Source: Plecoglossus altivelis (Eukaryota; Chordata; Actinopteri; Osmeriformes; Plecoglossidae). From it: 64,000 bases of DNA. Location of the stretch: positions 8,829,454 to 8,893,453 of the forward strand of contig BROE01000019.1 in the NCBI GenBank assembly GCA_036571765.1. Direction: 5' to 3'. How positions within the stretch are numbered: position 1 is the first letter of the stretch; the number at the start of each line of letters is the position of its first letter. This document shows, one piece after another, positions 1-11,605 of the stretch. The translations under genes and the position numbers were made by a program. The notes under the pieces were generated by a model. That model ran no database searches, had not been told where the DNA came from, and was given only the letters and a program-made list of their open reading frames with translations.

Positions 1-122
1 TTTCCTCTCCACCTCCCCCCTTCCCTCTCCGCCTCCCCCTTCCCTCTTTTTGCCTCCCCACTTTCCTCTCCGCCTCCCCCCTTTCCTCTCTGCCCCCCCT
101 TCCCTCTCCGCCTCCCCCTTCC
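1..122. repeat. Pyrimidine-rich tandem repeat
   Basis: Degenerate head-to-tail copies of a C/T unit of about 20 bp (cctcccc, ttccctctccg). The array runs off the left edge of the window. No coding sequence is seen. Confidence 0.8.
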
Positions 123-380
123 TAAGGCTAAGACAACACGCTCTCCCTCCCACCGACTTCAGAATCGGGCCTCGTTTACAAACAAGCCGAGACGGCTAAA
201 AACGGCATCAGAGCGACGACTAGCTGCGATGATGTCAGCCTGTTCACCTGTAGGGGTATGGTTCATGCCACTTCCTCCAAGCAATCACCGTGGGGGGTGG
301 GGTGGGGGGTGGATTAGCAGGGGTCAGGGTGTCGGTGTGGTGTTTCTCACACGGACGACAACACATGCTGCTCCAGGAGT

Positions 381-457
381 CATGTTTACCTGTCATGGTT
401 ACCTGCCATGGTAACTTTGCCATGGTTACCTGTCATGGTGTCCTGCCATGGTTACCT
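381..457. repeat. Short tandem repeat built on CCATGGTTACC
   Basis: About five copies of a unit of 14-15 bp containing CATGGTTACCTG, with variants such as CATGGTAACTTTGC. Each unit contains the CCATGG or TCATGG core and the inverted pair GGTTACC/GGTAAC, so the array can form several small hairpins. Confidence 0.7.
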
Positions 458-1243
458 ATCCAGCCAGAGAGAGAGAGCACGCAGGTCACCTGACAAGCTC
501 ACGTAGCCCCCCCCCCTCCCTGCCTGCCTCAATGTGTGCATCTCATCAGGTAAACAGCGACTAGCTCTGACGGCTCAGGGATTAGCCACACGCTAATCTG
601 GAAAATTGCCAGGTGACGTATTAGGGGGAGATAATCTGTCGTTATAGCCACAGAATCCATTTCATACTCTTTTCGATCGAAAACTGTTCATCTGCATAAA
701 TACACACTCTGGGACATAAATACACAGTGGTTCTTCCAGAGCTGGGTTTGTATTCACTGTGGGGAGAAAAGCGATCTGTTAAAAGTAATGATTCATTCAT
801 AAATTATTCATAATTCCTCCCAGGAGAGGGGAGAGGGAGGGGGGCAGGGAGTCAGGAGACACACCTAACATGCTGCTCTGTTTCCTCATTATATTCACCA
901 TCTGGACTCAGAACTGGGTACAGGGCTTCCCTGCACCAACCATTTATTACATACACCACACACACACACACACACACTCATATTTACCACACTCAAACAT
1001 TAATTTTAGTATACACACACGCTTGCATACATTTTAGCACGCATACACACTTCAACACACACGTGTGCTTCACCGTTACACACACATTCTGACCAGTTTC
1101 AAACACACACACATGCCAGGCACACACACACACACACAGGTGCACGTGTACCACGCTAAGAACCTGTCCGAAAAAGCACCTGGACCCAGTGGCTCTACCT
1201 CTGTGCCTCACAGCTCCGCGCCTCACAGCGCCGCGCCTCACGC
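458..1243. other. Intergenic DNA, no gene seen
   Basis: Mostly unique sequence up to about 950, then a cluster of CA-rich microsatellites (955-1140). Open frames here are translations of CA repeats (His/Thr runs) with no recognisable domain. Confidence 0.6.
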
Positions 1244-2878
1244 CCCCCTGCTCGTGGGCGTCCTCCTCGCATGTGACCTTGACGTCGTCTCGTCTCCCAA
1301 GACTCACGCCCACATCCTCTCTGTCCAGAGCTCCTCTCCTCCGCTCACGCACGGCCTCGCTCGGTCGCACGCGCACCTACACGCACATACACACATTCAC
1401 ACACACACACACATTCACACACACACACACCGCTTTAGTCACCCATGCAGTCCATGCTGCAGTTGCTCATCCTCTGAACGAGATTGATTACAACCGTTTA
1501 TCGCTGTCCTCTACTGCCCTCCGCAGGATGCAAATGTAACTACACCCTCCTTTTTTATTGGATTTCTGTTCAGCGACATACTAAATCGAGTCACTTGTAC
1601 ACATCATCAATGAAAGCTAGCTAACTATTCAGTTCAATATGAATGCAATACACACTATCATGCTGTACATGCACAATGACACGCAGACGCACAGACACAC
1701 AGACGCACAGACGCACACTCACACGCAGGGTACAGAGTTAGCATGTGGCCCTTCTTGTCATTGTCCTTCACCCTCTCCCCCTCCCTATCCCCGGCAAACG
1801 TGTGGCTGTTGATTTCACCTTTATCTCTCTCTCACACTCTCCTGCCCCCCCACACACACTCTCCTGCCCACCCCCCACACACACTCCTGTCCCCCCCCCC
1901 ACACACACACACACTCCTGTCCCCCCCACACACACACACACACACACTCCTGTCCCCCTCATCTCAGCTCCTGTTCTCATTAGCATGCAAATGTGTTTTA
2001 TTGTTGAAGACCAGGGTGAGAGGAATGAGAGACAGTGAGCCCCCCTGCTCGTGGGCGTCCTCCTCGCATGTGACCTTGACGTTGTCTCGTCTCCCAAGAC
2101 TCACGCCCACATCCTCTCTGTCCAGAGCTCCTCTCCTCCGCTCACGCACGGCCTCGCTCGGTCACACGCGCACCTACACGCACATACACACATTCACACA
2201 CACACACACATTCACACACACACACACACACCGCTTTAGTCACCCATGCAGTCCATGCTGCAGTTGCTCATCCTCTGAACGAGATTGATTACAACCGTTT
2301 ATCGCTGTCCTCTACTGCCCTCCGCAGGATGCAAAGGGAACTACACCCTCCTTTTTTATTGGATTTCTGTTCAGCGACATACTAAATCGAGTCACTTGTA
2401 CACATCATCAATGGAAGCTAGCTAACTATTCAGTTCAATATGAATGCAATACACACTATCATGCTGTACATGCACAATGACACGCAGACGCACAGACACA
2501 CAGACGCACAGACGCACACTCCACACACAGGGTAACAGAGTTAAGCCTGGTCGGCCCTTCATTGTCCATTTGTCCCTTCACGCCTCTCCCCTGCCCTATC
2601 CCGCGGCAACGTGTGGCTGTGATTTTTCATGTCTCAATCTCTCTCTCACACTCTCTCTCTCACACACACCTACTCACACACACTCCTACACTCACCCCCA
2701 CAAACGCCTACACCCACCCACACCCACTCCTGCCCCCCCACACACACACACACACTCCTGTCCCCCCCCCCACACACACACACACACTCCTGTCCCCTCA
2801 TCTCAGCCCTGTTCTCATCTGAGCATGCAAATGTGTTTATTGTTGAACGCCAGGGTGAGAGGAATGAGAGACAGTGAG
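1244..2878. repeat. Direct tandem duplication of about 0.8 kb
   Basis: Copy 1 is 1244-2040 and copy 2 is 2041-2878. Both begin with ccccctgctcgtgggcgtcc and end with gaatgagagacagtgag. The first halves differ at only a few bases plus CA-repeat length. The second halves carry more substitutions and indels. The units contain (CA)n, a short cagacgcacagacacacaga repeat and C-rich tracts. No gene is carried. Confidence 0.9.
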
Positions 2879-3010
2879 ATAGAGAGGGAAAGACTGAGAG
2901 GGGGGGGAGATAGTGAGAGAAAGAGAGGGGGAGAGAGAGAGGGAGGGGGGGGTGAGAGTGAGAAAGAGAAAAGGAAAAAGAGAGACAGCAAGAGAAGGAA
3001 AAGGTGAGGA
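2879..3010. repeat. GA-rich purine tract
   Basis: Imperfect (GA)n/(GGGA)n on the plus strand, directly after the second duplicated unit. Open frames through it are low complexity (Glu/Arg). Confidence 0.8.
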
Positions 3011-3196
3011 AAGGGGAGGTAATGGGGCTGTGTTACAGCTCATGGTCACAGTAATGATGTCGAGGTATTCAGGGAGGTGATAAAGGCGGTGGTTTTACAA
3101 ATGACCGAGCAGTGAAAAACGTTCTGAGCCCACAGAACTGTCCCTCCCTCTCAATAGGATCCCTCCACTCACAGGATCTCTTTCACAGCCCTCTTC

Positions 3197-3236
<40 letters not shown>

Positions 3237-5105
3237 CACACAGGCCGTTCATCCGCAGTTACCATCACCGCCCACTAGATGTCAACCATAAGCTTCATTG
3301 CGTCGATGCCTATTTCTTCGGGAGATGACCTTTCATTGTAAAAACTGCAACAATCGCTAAAGGTACAGTGTCCACACCTCTAGAACACGGAGCTGGAGTG
3401 TGACTCATCCACATGTGCACGCGGACACAGAGAGCCAGTCAACTTGAAGCTATTGAAAATGTTATCCCTGAATCAATCAAGTGGGCACTTGTAGCGATGT
3501 AAATTGTGCTTTCCATCATAACCAAGAACGCGCGATTGACGTCATCGCTATACAAGAGACGCCATGGCGATAGTTTGTCATGCCGGTACAGTGTCGAAAC
3601 ATGCAGTTGGGGATCAGAACCATACGACGCGTTTCCACCAACAGAACGTGTCATACCGGAGGGAGATTTTCACTTCTTAATTGAAACCATTTGAAGGTGT
3701 CGCAAGCTCCGCCCCCCAGCCACTCCAAACGTCATCTGTGAGAGTCTAGTTCCTATCGCGCTCTGTCTCCTTCTCAACCCCCCATCGCACGACATTAAGC
3801 AAGATGTTTTCCTTCTCCCAAAATCTCAAACGCAAACCTTTAGTTGGAGTTCATAATGTCCCAATATTACTCCTCCACCCTTTCACACCCCAGACACACA
3901 CACACACACACATGCATAGACACGCATGTACAGACACACATGCACACACGCACACACACACACAGACACATGCTGAGTTGTTTTCGACCATCTCCGCCCC
4001 CCCTCCCTCTACAATAATACACCTTCCAAGTGACTCAGTGTGACTCAAAGGTGAACAGGTGAGGCATTAAGACGAGTCCGATTCTACTGGGATAAAAGTG
4101 AGGGGGTGTGACAGTCAAAAGGTATACAGGACATTCATTTCTAGGATTGTCCTCTTGTTTGTCTGCGTTCAAACGTGTGGCTCCGCTACGGTCAACAGGA
4201 ATAGCTTAGGGGGTTATGGCAGCACACTCTGTCAAACCTGTTTGACTGGTGACAGAAATCCACTCCCTTTTTCGCGGGCGAACAGCGGCTTCAGTTGGAA
4301 CAGATCTCGGTTGTGGTCACGTTACAGAGGAAGGGACAGCACAATCAGGTCAGTGTTCTGTCCTGACCTGACGCAAAACCAAAACACAATCGCAATCTTT
4401 CTTCATTCCCCCCCCTTCGGCCCGACCTATACTCATTCACACACCCCTCGCCCCCATGCCGCGCCCCCCCACGCTCTCGCTCCCTCCCCCAACCAGCTTC
4501 GACTGGAAACATCTGCCTGAAAACTTCACCCACCTACAGATACTGCCAGAAGCTGGGAGTCATAGTAGGGGTGTGTCATAGCTGTGAGTCACGCACGCAT
4601 CGCTGTTTGATCTACCTGTACCTGTCTAAAGACACGGGTGTTGGGAACGATTTTGCATGTTTTTATTCTGTTGGTTTCAGTTTCAGTTTTTTCATGACTA
4701 TTTGTTGTGACCAAGTAAATAACTTCTTGGTACAGATACTCATGTAAAAAAAACTCTGGTCACAGTTCAAGTACCAGCTACACTTTTTCCACTCAACTTA
4801 AAGAAGTGAGTAAATGTGGGCTCGGACATTTACTTTAGTAAAAGGTAACCTTCACTACAATTTCTACCTGATTACTGTCACTATGGTGACTGGACCTAAC
4901 ATGTAAATACATGAATACTAAATGACACTGTATAACATATTTTTCCAACCTTTCAACAAAAAAAATGGGAACTTTCCATCTTTGTAAATAACTGAATCAC
5001 ATCAGTATGGAAAGATAGATGATTAAAGGGGATGTTAGGAAACAAATCACAGAAGAAAAAGAAGGAAGATCAATTAGTTCCCTTTGTTGACAAGTTGTAT
5101 AGTTA
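3011..5105. other. Intergenic DNA, no gene seen
   Basis: Unique sequence with (CA)n at about 3198-3242 and 3893-3966. No open frame shows a domain or plausible splice structure. Confidence 0.6.
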
Positions 5106-5113
5106 TTGTTCCT

Positions 5114-5117
<4 letters not shown>

Positions 5118-5151
<34 letters not shown>

Positions 5152-5270
5152 CTCCCTCTCCCTCTCTTTCTCTCTCTCTCCCTCTCTCTGTCTCTCTCTC
5201 TCTTTCTCTCTGTCTCTCTCTCTCTCCCTCTCTCTCTCTCCCTCTCCCTCTGTCTCTCTCTCTCTCCCTC

Positions 5271-5301
<31 letters not shown>

Positions 5302-5317
5302 CTCTCTTTATCTTTCT

Positions 5318-5404
<87 letters not shown>
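5118..5404. repeat. Long (CT)n microsatellite
   Basis: Near-continuous (CT)n with occasional CCCT, TTTCT and CTGT interruptions, ending in about 70 bp of pure CT. Both strands stay open (Ser/Leu or Arg/Glu), which is a repeat artefact. Confidence 0.95.
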
Positions 5405-5407
<3 letters not shown>

Positions 5408-6409
5408 TCATGCTGTTAAGTCTCACCTCACCTTAGTCACAGAAGGCATGACCTCATAGATAAACATACAGTCCTGGACTGACGTTGAGGGATGTGCAAC
5501 ACCACATGTAATCCTTGAGGTATAGTATATTACGGGTTAACCTGAGCTGTGTTTGCCTGCTGAATACCTTGACCTTGGAATGCGAGAGCTTCAAGCTATT
5601 CTTTTAGCCCATACAACGATCTCTTTGTTGTTTGAGACTTCCCTGCGTGGACCATCATAAGAAGCCATTTACACGGTAAAAGCCGCTGAACGACGGCTTC
5701 ACAACGTCAATCTGACATCTGGATTTCTGCAGACAAGCAAGATGATTGTTCTTTATTCTAGAATCTTCTCTGAAAGTGAGAAAGTGAGAGCAGACGCTGC
5801 ATAGATTGATCTCTTCAATTTTGTGCGTTAGATATTTAGAAATCCCGGGAACATGTCCATACGAACGAAGGAAAGGCCAAGGCGAAAGTTCAGATGAATG
5901 CGGATAGGAAATTCGCTGCAAAACTTTCATTTTGCTGTGGTATACAGATGACGTCACGAAACTGCTTAGGTCTGCTAAGCAGAGAGATACCGGCGGATAT
6001 GAAGTCGAAACTGTGCGCGTCCCCGCCCCCTGTGGTAAAGCCACTCTGAAACCACCTTAAAACGCTCGTCCCCGACAGACCCTCATTACTTATTCAAGGT
6101 GCGGCTGGGGAACAGGTGCCTGTGAAATTATCTCTTTTGCCTTTTGGAGGAAAAACCGAACGAAAGATTATCTTAACGTTTTGAAAAAGGTTGAAGATTT
6201 ATTTTTCCTTAAAAATAGAGTACGTAAGTTACAGATTGCCTCGTGTAAAGTTTTAGAAAACGAAACATTTTTTGGCTGCATCGAGGCGCTCGGTCCGGTT
6301 GAAAGGGCGCTGAGGATTTTTTATTTAGCCAGTTGGATAAAAGTTCAACTCGAGTTTTATCTTTTTATCGTTATTTTTAAAAATCGTGTACATCGAAGAA
6401 TAGTTAAAA
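5405..6409 (+). promoter_or_regulatory. Upstream region and 5' UTR of cldn7
   Basis: This unique sequence separates the (CT)n array from the claudin start codon. It should contain the cldn7 promoter and 5' leader. The 350 bases before the ATG are AT-rich. I could not place a TATA box or transcription start with confidence. Confidence 0.4.
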
Positions 6410-7343
6410 ATGGCAAACTCGGGATTGCAGATTTTGGGATTTGCCCTTTCGATGCTCGGTCTGATCGGCCTGATCATTGGAACAATTCTGCCACAATGGA
6501 AGATGTCCGCATATGTTGGAGACAATATCATCACGGCAGTGGCTATGTACCAGGGACTATGGATGTCCTGTGCTTTTCAAAGTACCGGACAGATTCAGTG
6601 CAAAGTCTACGACTCCATTCTGCAACTTGACAGTAAGTGTCGCTGCGTTCAATTGAAAAACATAATATTCATTACTTTCATCGAATAAAAGCATTCGGAT
6701 TGCATAAAACATTCCGATCACGGAGAAAATCCGTTAATAGCCTGTAGCCGTCAGGTGTCTCGCTTCCGTGGTTGTTAGGCAAGGCCTACCACTAGCAGGT
6801 GTACACAGCAGGTTAACTCCCAGGATCCACATTCCCTGTTGAACATTTGACTAAAATCTGGTCGTTGATTTACTCGTGTTAACTTGTTTCTAACGTCATT
6901 GACGAAATATTGTCATTTTTTCTTAGCAGAACCTCCACTTTGTTAAAAAAAAACACTTTTATTGCTGTTTTTTTTCCTAGGTATGTCTTATCAGTGAGTA
7001 CATTAACCATTTCGATTGCATGATTTGAAGGGCTTTCAGGCACTGGCCGAGGGGCACTGCACAAAGAATTAGTTGACTTGTTTTGGTTAAGCTGTGTCCA
7101 AGGTAATGATTACGTTGGCTGCCATTGTTCTGTTGCGTGGGCGTGCCCCCCCTCCCCCTCCCCCCTCCATCTCCCCTGCCTAAAAATTAGGAAAAACCCC
7201 AGTGGAACGTGGTGAGCGGCGTGAATGCTGGCTAGGGGCAGGGTGTCGGTAAACACCGCCTTTATTTGCCTCTTGATTTAGTAAACAGAGTAGTGAAGAG
7301 TCGGGCCACAGTAACCCCCCCCCCCCTCACACACACACACACA

Positions 7344-7389
<46 letters not shown>

Positions 7390-10140
7390 GTAAAGGGATC
7401 CTTGTGAAGACTCGATGACAATTCAAACCTGAAGTAAATGTATCAAAATGACGTTAATGGACTCAAATTTGATTACAGGTACATAATATCCTGTATCAAT
7501 TCTTTTAAATCTGTATTTATATTTGTATTCATTTAGAAAGTGTTATGCTAAAGTACATGCAGACTGTACAGCAGGAAATGTCAAATCCGAAGTGCGTAGT
7601 ATAGTGTTCGTACACGGGTGAACACACAGATGAAGACTATCAACAGGGGCTTCTGTGAAAACGCCAACGTTAAAGAACTGCACGTGGGAAAAGTCACTGT
7701 TAAATCAGGCCTTGGGATTGGCGGGAGAGCAACATTGCTGTGTGATTAAACTCTGCCCTCCAATCTGCCTCCCCTGGTCTTCCCTCGCTGCCCTGTCTAA
7801 TGGCACCCCCCACCCCTCCACCACCACCACCCCTCCACCCCCCCTCCAGCCCCACCCCCCACCCCTCCACCACCACAGCAATTTCCTCTGCATCTTACTG
7901 TCCTGATGTTCCCGCTCATCAGCTAGGCTGTTGAGAAGCATCCATTCCTCCCCATCTGGTCCAGGCTCACTGCCCAGACATCTTCCTGGGTTTGGCCTCA
8001 GTTTATGGCAGCTCGCTTGATTGGCTGTAAAACCATATTTGTGTTTGAGTTGCCTATCGACCCTTCCGATAAGGAGTCCAATGAAACAATTAGTTTTATC
8101 GTGTCGGCAAACATGAACACAAGCCAGTTTTGATAAACATAACACAATCAGAGGCGATGGCGGTATGTAAGCCGTGTAAATAAACAGCGGATATCTGTAA
8201 TAACAACAAGCTGATTGAGTGTTGTGCGCTGTAAAAGAAGAAGCACAATGGATTATATGACCCTTTATGTTAATTCGATTTGTGATCCAGCACAGAGTCT
8301 GGCCTGGGTTAGGGCCAAGGTTAGAGTTATGGTTAGAGTTAGGGGCAGGGTTAGAGACTAGATTAGGGCCTAGGTTGGGGTTGGAGTTAGTGCCTGGGTG
8401 AGGGGCAGGGGCTGGGTTAGAGTTGGGGCCTGGGTTAAGGACTAGGTTAGGGCCTGGGTTAGTTCCTGGGTTATGGGCAGGGTTAGGGCCTAGGTTAGAG
8501 AGGCTAGCCAGGGTTGGACCTTCTGAGCTCACTTTTGTCACGGACATGGTCGAGAACAGCCATCTGGGTGTGTCCTCATGGGATCCATCTTCCGCTAGTA
8601 CAGGTTTTTGCAAGTCGCCATTTTGATGGCAGTCGTTTGAATGATACTGTGGGAAGGTGTAGCCTATAGGAAGATTAGCAGGCCTTGACTTCAGGGGGAA
8701 GGGGAGTGTCTTTCTCTGAATGTAACTTGACCCCCGTAGCCTCCCTCCTCCTTTTCAGCATGGACTGGTCAGACCTGTTCCTGTTAACTGAATCATGCTA
8801 GAAGTGGAGGTGGTGGTGGGGTGGGGGGTTGATCTACACACACGCGCGCACACACACCTTGTCTACACATACGCACAGAGGCCTTGTCTACACAAGCACG
8901 CACCTTGTCTACACACACGCACGCACACGCATCATCGTCAGGATGGTTTCCTGTTGGAGCTGGTTAGTGTTACACCTGTTTACAGGTGCGCAGGGCGAGG
9001 GAGTGGCTGAGAGAGAGGTGTGTGGGGGAGGGGGGGGGGGGGGGGGGGTTGTATTTGCATACATGACTCTGTTCACTTCCTGACTACGCCACAACCCTTA
9101 AGCCTGTATTCCAGCTAAGAATATTGGTAATAACTGTTAGTCACATCTATCTGTGTAGTAAAACGAATACATTTGACTAAGAATCCCAGGTGTTGCTTGG
9201 TTATAGATTAGAAGCCCTGATCTTCATACTATTGAAGGTCGTTTTGATTCAGCATGGTTGGTCTGAGACAGCTGGTAAATATCTTGGGCGTTTGGCCTCA
9301 GATTAAGACCTTGTTGGTTCGCTTCCACCTCTATGTTGCCCTGAATGAGTCTCTGCTGAATGAACACATTATGAACCAGACTGCGGGAGATTGTGTGTGA
9401 TTTAATTCGTCAACCCTGTCTTCCCCAGGTTCCCTCCAGGCAACGCGTGCCCTGATGATCGTCGGCATCATCGTCACAGTGGCCGGACTGGGCGTGGCCA
9501 CCATGGGGATGAAGTGCACCAACTGCGGTAGCGACGATAAGACCAAGAAGTCTCGCATCGCCATGACTGGAGGCATCGTCCTGCTGATTGGCTGTAAGGA
9601 TCCACGTGACTCGCCTGTATCATTTCCTGTTTGCGTTCATGACGCGGTGATTAACGTTATGGAAACGCCTTCCACTTCTCATTTCCTGTCTCTCTCTCTC
9701 CTCTCTCTCTCTTCGTCACATCCAGCTCTGGCGTCCATTGTGGCCTGTTCCTGGTTCGCTCACAACATCATCAAGGACTTCTACAACCCCTTCACACCTG
9801 TCAACACAAAGTAAGCAGCACATCATCTCATCGTGCTCTTCTTCAGGCCTAGTTAGGGACTTGGTCATTTGGTATCACTTGGATGTGACTTAATGTTCGC
9901 TGATGTTACTAAGTGGGAAATCAAACGTTGGCCATCACACTGACCACCACATCTCCCCTCCCGTCAAGGTATGAGTTTGGGTCGGCCATCTTCATCGCCT
10001 GGGCAGGATCTTTCCTGGACATCATGGGCGGGGCCATGCTGGCTGCTTCCTGCCCCCGGGGGAGGAAAAGCAACGCCATTAAGTACCCCAAACAACCCAT
10101 CTCCCACCCTGGACGCAATAGCAACAAGGAGTTTGTTTGA
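6410..10140 (+). CDS. cldn7: Claudin-7, tight-junction membrane protein, 4 exons, 214 aa
   Basis: Coding exons are 6410-6632, 9429-9593, 9726-9810 and 9969-10140. All introns are GT-AG and the phases agree. Claudins are four-pass proteins whose extracellular loops form the paracellular seal of epithelial tight junctions. The protein starts MANSGLQILGF. The first loop carries the family W-x(n)-GLW-C-C signature (PQWKM, GLWMSC, then IQCKVYDS). Exon 2 encodes the second membrane segment (RALMIVGIIVTVAGLGVA). Exon 3 supplies ACSWFAHNIIKDFYNPF, and exon 4 the last membrane segment and cytoplasmic tail. The tail ends KEFV, a variant of the usual -YV PDZ-binding end. The ATG context is aaaATGg. Length and four-exon structure match claudin-7 (about 211 aa); claudin-1 is the nearest alternative. 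Which teleost copy (7a or 7b) cannot be decided here. Confidence 0.93.
7318..7387. repeat. (CA)n microsatellite in cldn7 intron 1
   Basis: About 60 bp of nearly pure CA preceded by a C run. Confidence 0.9.
8301..8502. repeat. GGTTAGGGC-type minisatellite in cldn7 intron 1
   Basis: About 200 bp of degenerate GGGTTAGGGCC/GGTTAGAG/GGGCAGGGTTAG units on the plus strand, which resemble degenerate telomere-type repeats. The reverse strand is open and gives an Asn-Pro-Gly-rich frame that I regard as spurious. Confidence 0.8.
8855..9048. repeat. CCTTGTCTACACA repeats and poly-G run in cldn7 intron 1
   Basis: Three spaced copies of CCTTGTCTACACA embedded in CA-rich sequence (8855-8935), followed at 9031-9048 by an uninterrupted run of 18 G. 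Confidence 0.75.
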
Positions 10141-10711
10141 GAAGGACCGTCGTCAGGTGTCTAAAGAGCCCAAGATCCACCAAGCATGGTCACTCTGGTA
10201 CCACTCAACACGGCAGTCCCTGGCAGATTCAGCCATTTTTCATTTGTAACATTTTGTACTTTTTATTTTGTTTCAGTTTTATCTGTGGTCCCAGCCCTGC
10301 CTCTCCCCTTGTTATTGAACGTCTGTGAGGTTTTTAATGTTCAGAAAAACCTCTGCTTGATGTGTTTTTTTTAGACCGTAGAGGACAGCCTGGGGTGTTT
10401 ACTTTGGTATAGCAAGTCGAGATTGTGTCAGTCTCAGGGAGAAATGTAACAACCCCCTCTCAAACTGTCCCTCCAGCTTCTGTCTGTCCATGTACCCTAC
10501 AGTGGCCTTGTTATCTCTGTGGTTGCTGTAGCTTAATGCTGTGGTGTTGTGTGAAACAGCCACTTTATTTTATTTTGTAAAAGCTGGCATGACACTAATC
10601 TCTGTGACCCTCTAACTAGTAATGCTGAATGTGATTTCGATCAACTTTCTTTTGACATTAGAGGGGGGGGGGACCAATTTGAACTCGTTCTGACTTGTGT
10701 CCTTGATTGTA

Positions 10712-10717
10712 AATAAA
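10712..10717 (+). terminator. Candidate cldn7 polyadenylation signal
   Basis: AATAAA 572 bases after the cldn7 stop codon, in AT-rich sequence. It would give a 3' UTR of about 0.6 kb. Confidence 0.5.
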
Positions 10718-10720
10718 CAT

Positions 10721-11448
10721 GATTTGTTTTCTATATCATAAACTCTCTGCTTATTAAAATGGCCATAACACTTCCATTGCTTCATGGTAACCCTCAAGTA
10801 AAGCAACGATGATGCTGGTTTCTAATCTGGATCTAATCTCTCCTGTCACTCCAACTATGTTCTGGCTCTAAAGGGATGTGAAGCGTTTTTCCTGTTCCAT
10901 TGGTAGATTTATGATGCATTATGCAACGCTCAACAATATTTAACATTTAAAGAGTTTGTTCCATTTTGTGGTTGTAATTGTATTTACTTTTTGTTTTTAC
11001 GATGAGCTTTAAGTCTTAAGTGTAGACAAAATGTTGTGCCAGGTAGGTTTTTGGTTGGTGATTATCTTGGCTGTCAAAATTGAAAACCCTAAAGAAAAAC
11101 TCACCATTCGTGAATGAAAGTCTTCAGGTGAAGACTTCTGGCCTAGAGGCTGTGCGATATTAAAAGTGTTTGTTCTTACACCAACATATACTGCGTTCGT
11201 GGTTCTTTGGAAGCGAACGGATGACTTCAGCGTTCAACATAACTAGTTTGTCTCTTCAACCGTTCGGTAAATTCCAGGTTTGCTTCACCAGGAAGTCCGA
11301 CGTTACGGGCCAGGTCATATCTGTTCTTAACCACCAGGCGTTTGTTCCACAACACATTCACCCAACCCTAAACACTGAAACATGTTTAATTATTAGCAGA
11401 GCTATTGTACATGAAGTTTAGATTCAGATTTAAAACACTTTCGTAACC
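10721..11448. other. Intergenic DNA, no gene seen
   Basis: AT-rich unique sequence between the cldn7 3' end and a MITE remnant. No supported coding frame. Confidence 0.5.
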
Positions 11449-11452
11449 TGGG

Positions 11453-11605
11453 TCTTTAGGAGCCCCTTGCTGTACTTGTGTCTCTTCCAACACACCTGAT
11501 TCCAATGAAAGGATCGTTATCGAGCTCTGCAGAAGCCTGATAACAAGCCGTTGATCTGAACCAGGTGTGTTGAAACAGGGAAACGCTCTGGAGGTCTGGG
11601 AAGTT
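11453..11605. mobile_element. Degraded palindromic MITE (hAT-like family)
   Basis: An imperfect inverted repeat. The left arm contains CAACACACCTGATTCCAATG, the centre has GAGCTCTGCAGAAGCCTGATAAC, and the right arm has AACCAGGTGTGTTGAAACAGG. The centre and arms match the better-preserved element at 20816-21026, so the two are one family. Confidence 0.7.

Noticed and set aside
5084..5459. Ser/Leu and Arg/Glu frames over 100 codons on both strands
   Set aside because: Pure (CT)n microsatellite, which lacks stop codons in every frame. The same applies to 22600-22940, 24100-24640, 31014-32237, 55098-55908 and 62781-63173.
7705..8613. 302-codon open frame on the minus strand with Asn-Pro-Gly repeats
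   Set aside because: It is the translation of the GGTTAGGGC minisatellite and a C-rich repeat inside cldn7 intron 1, with no domain and no conserved start.
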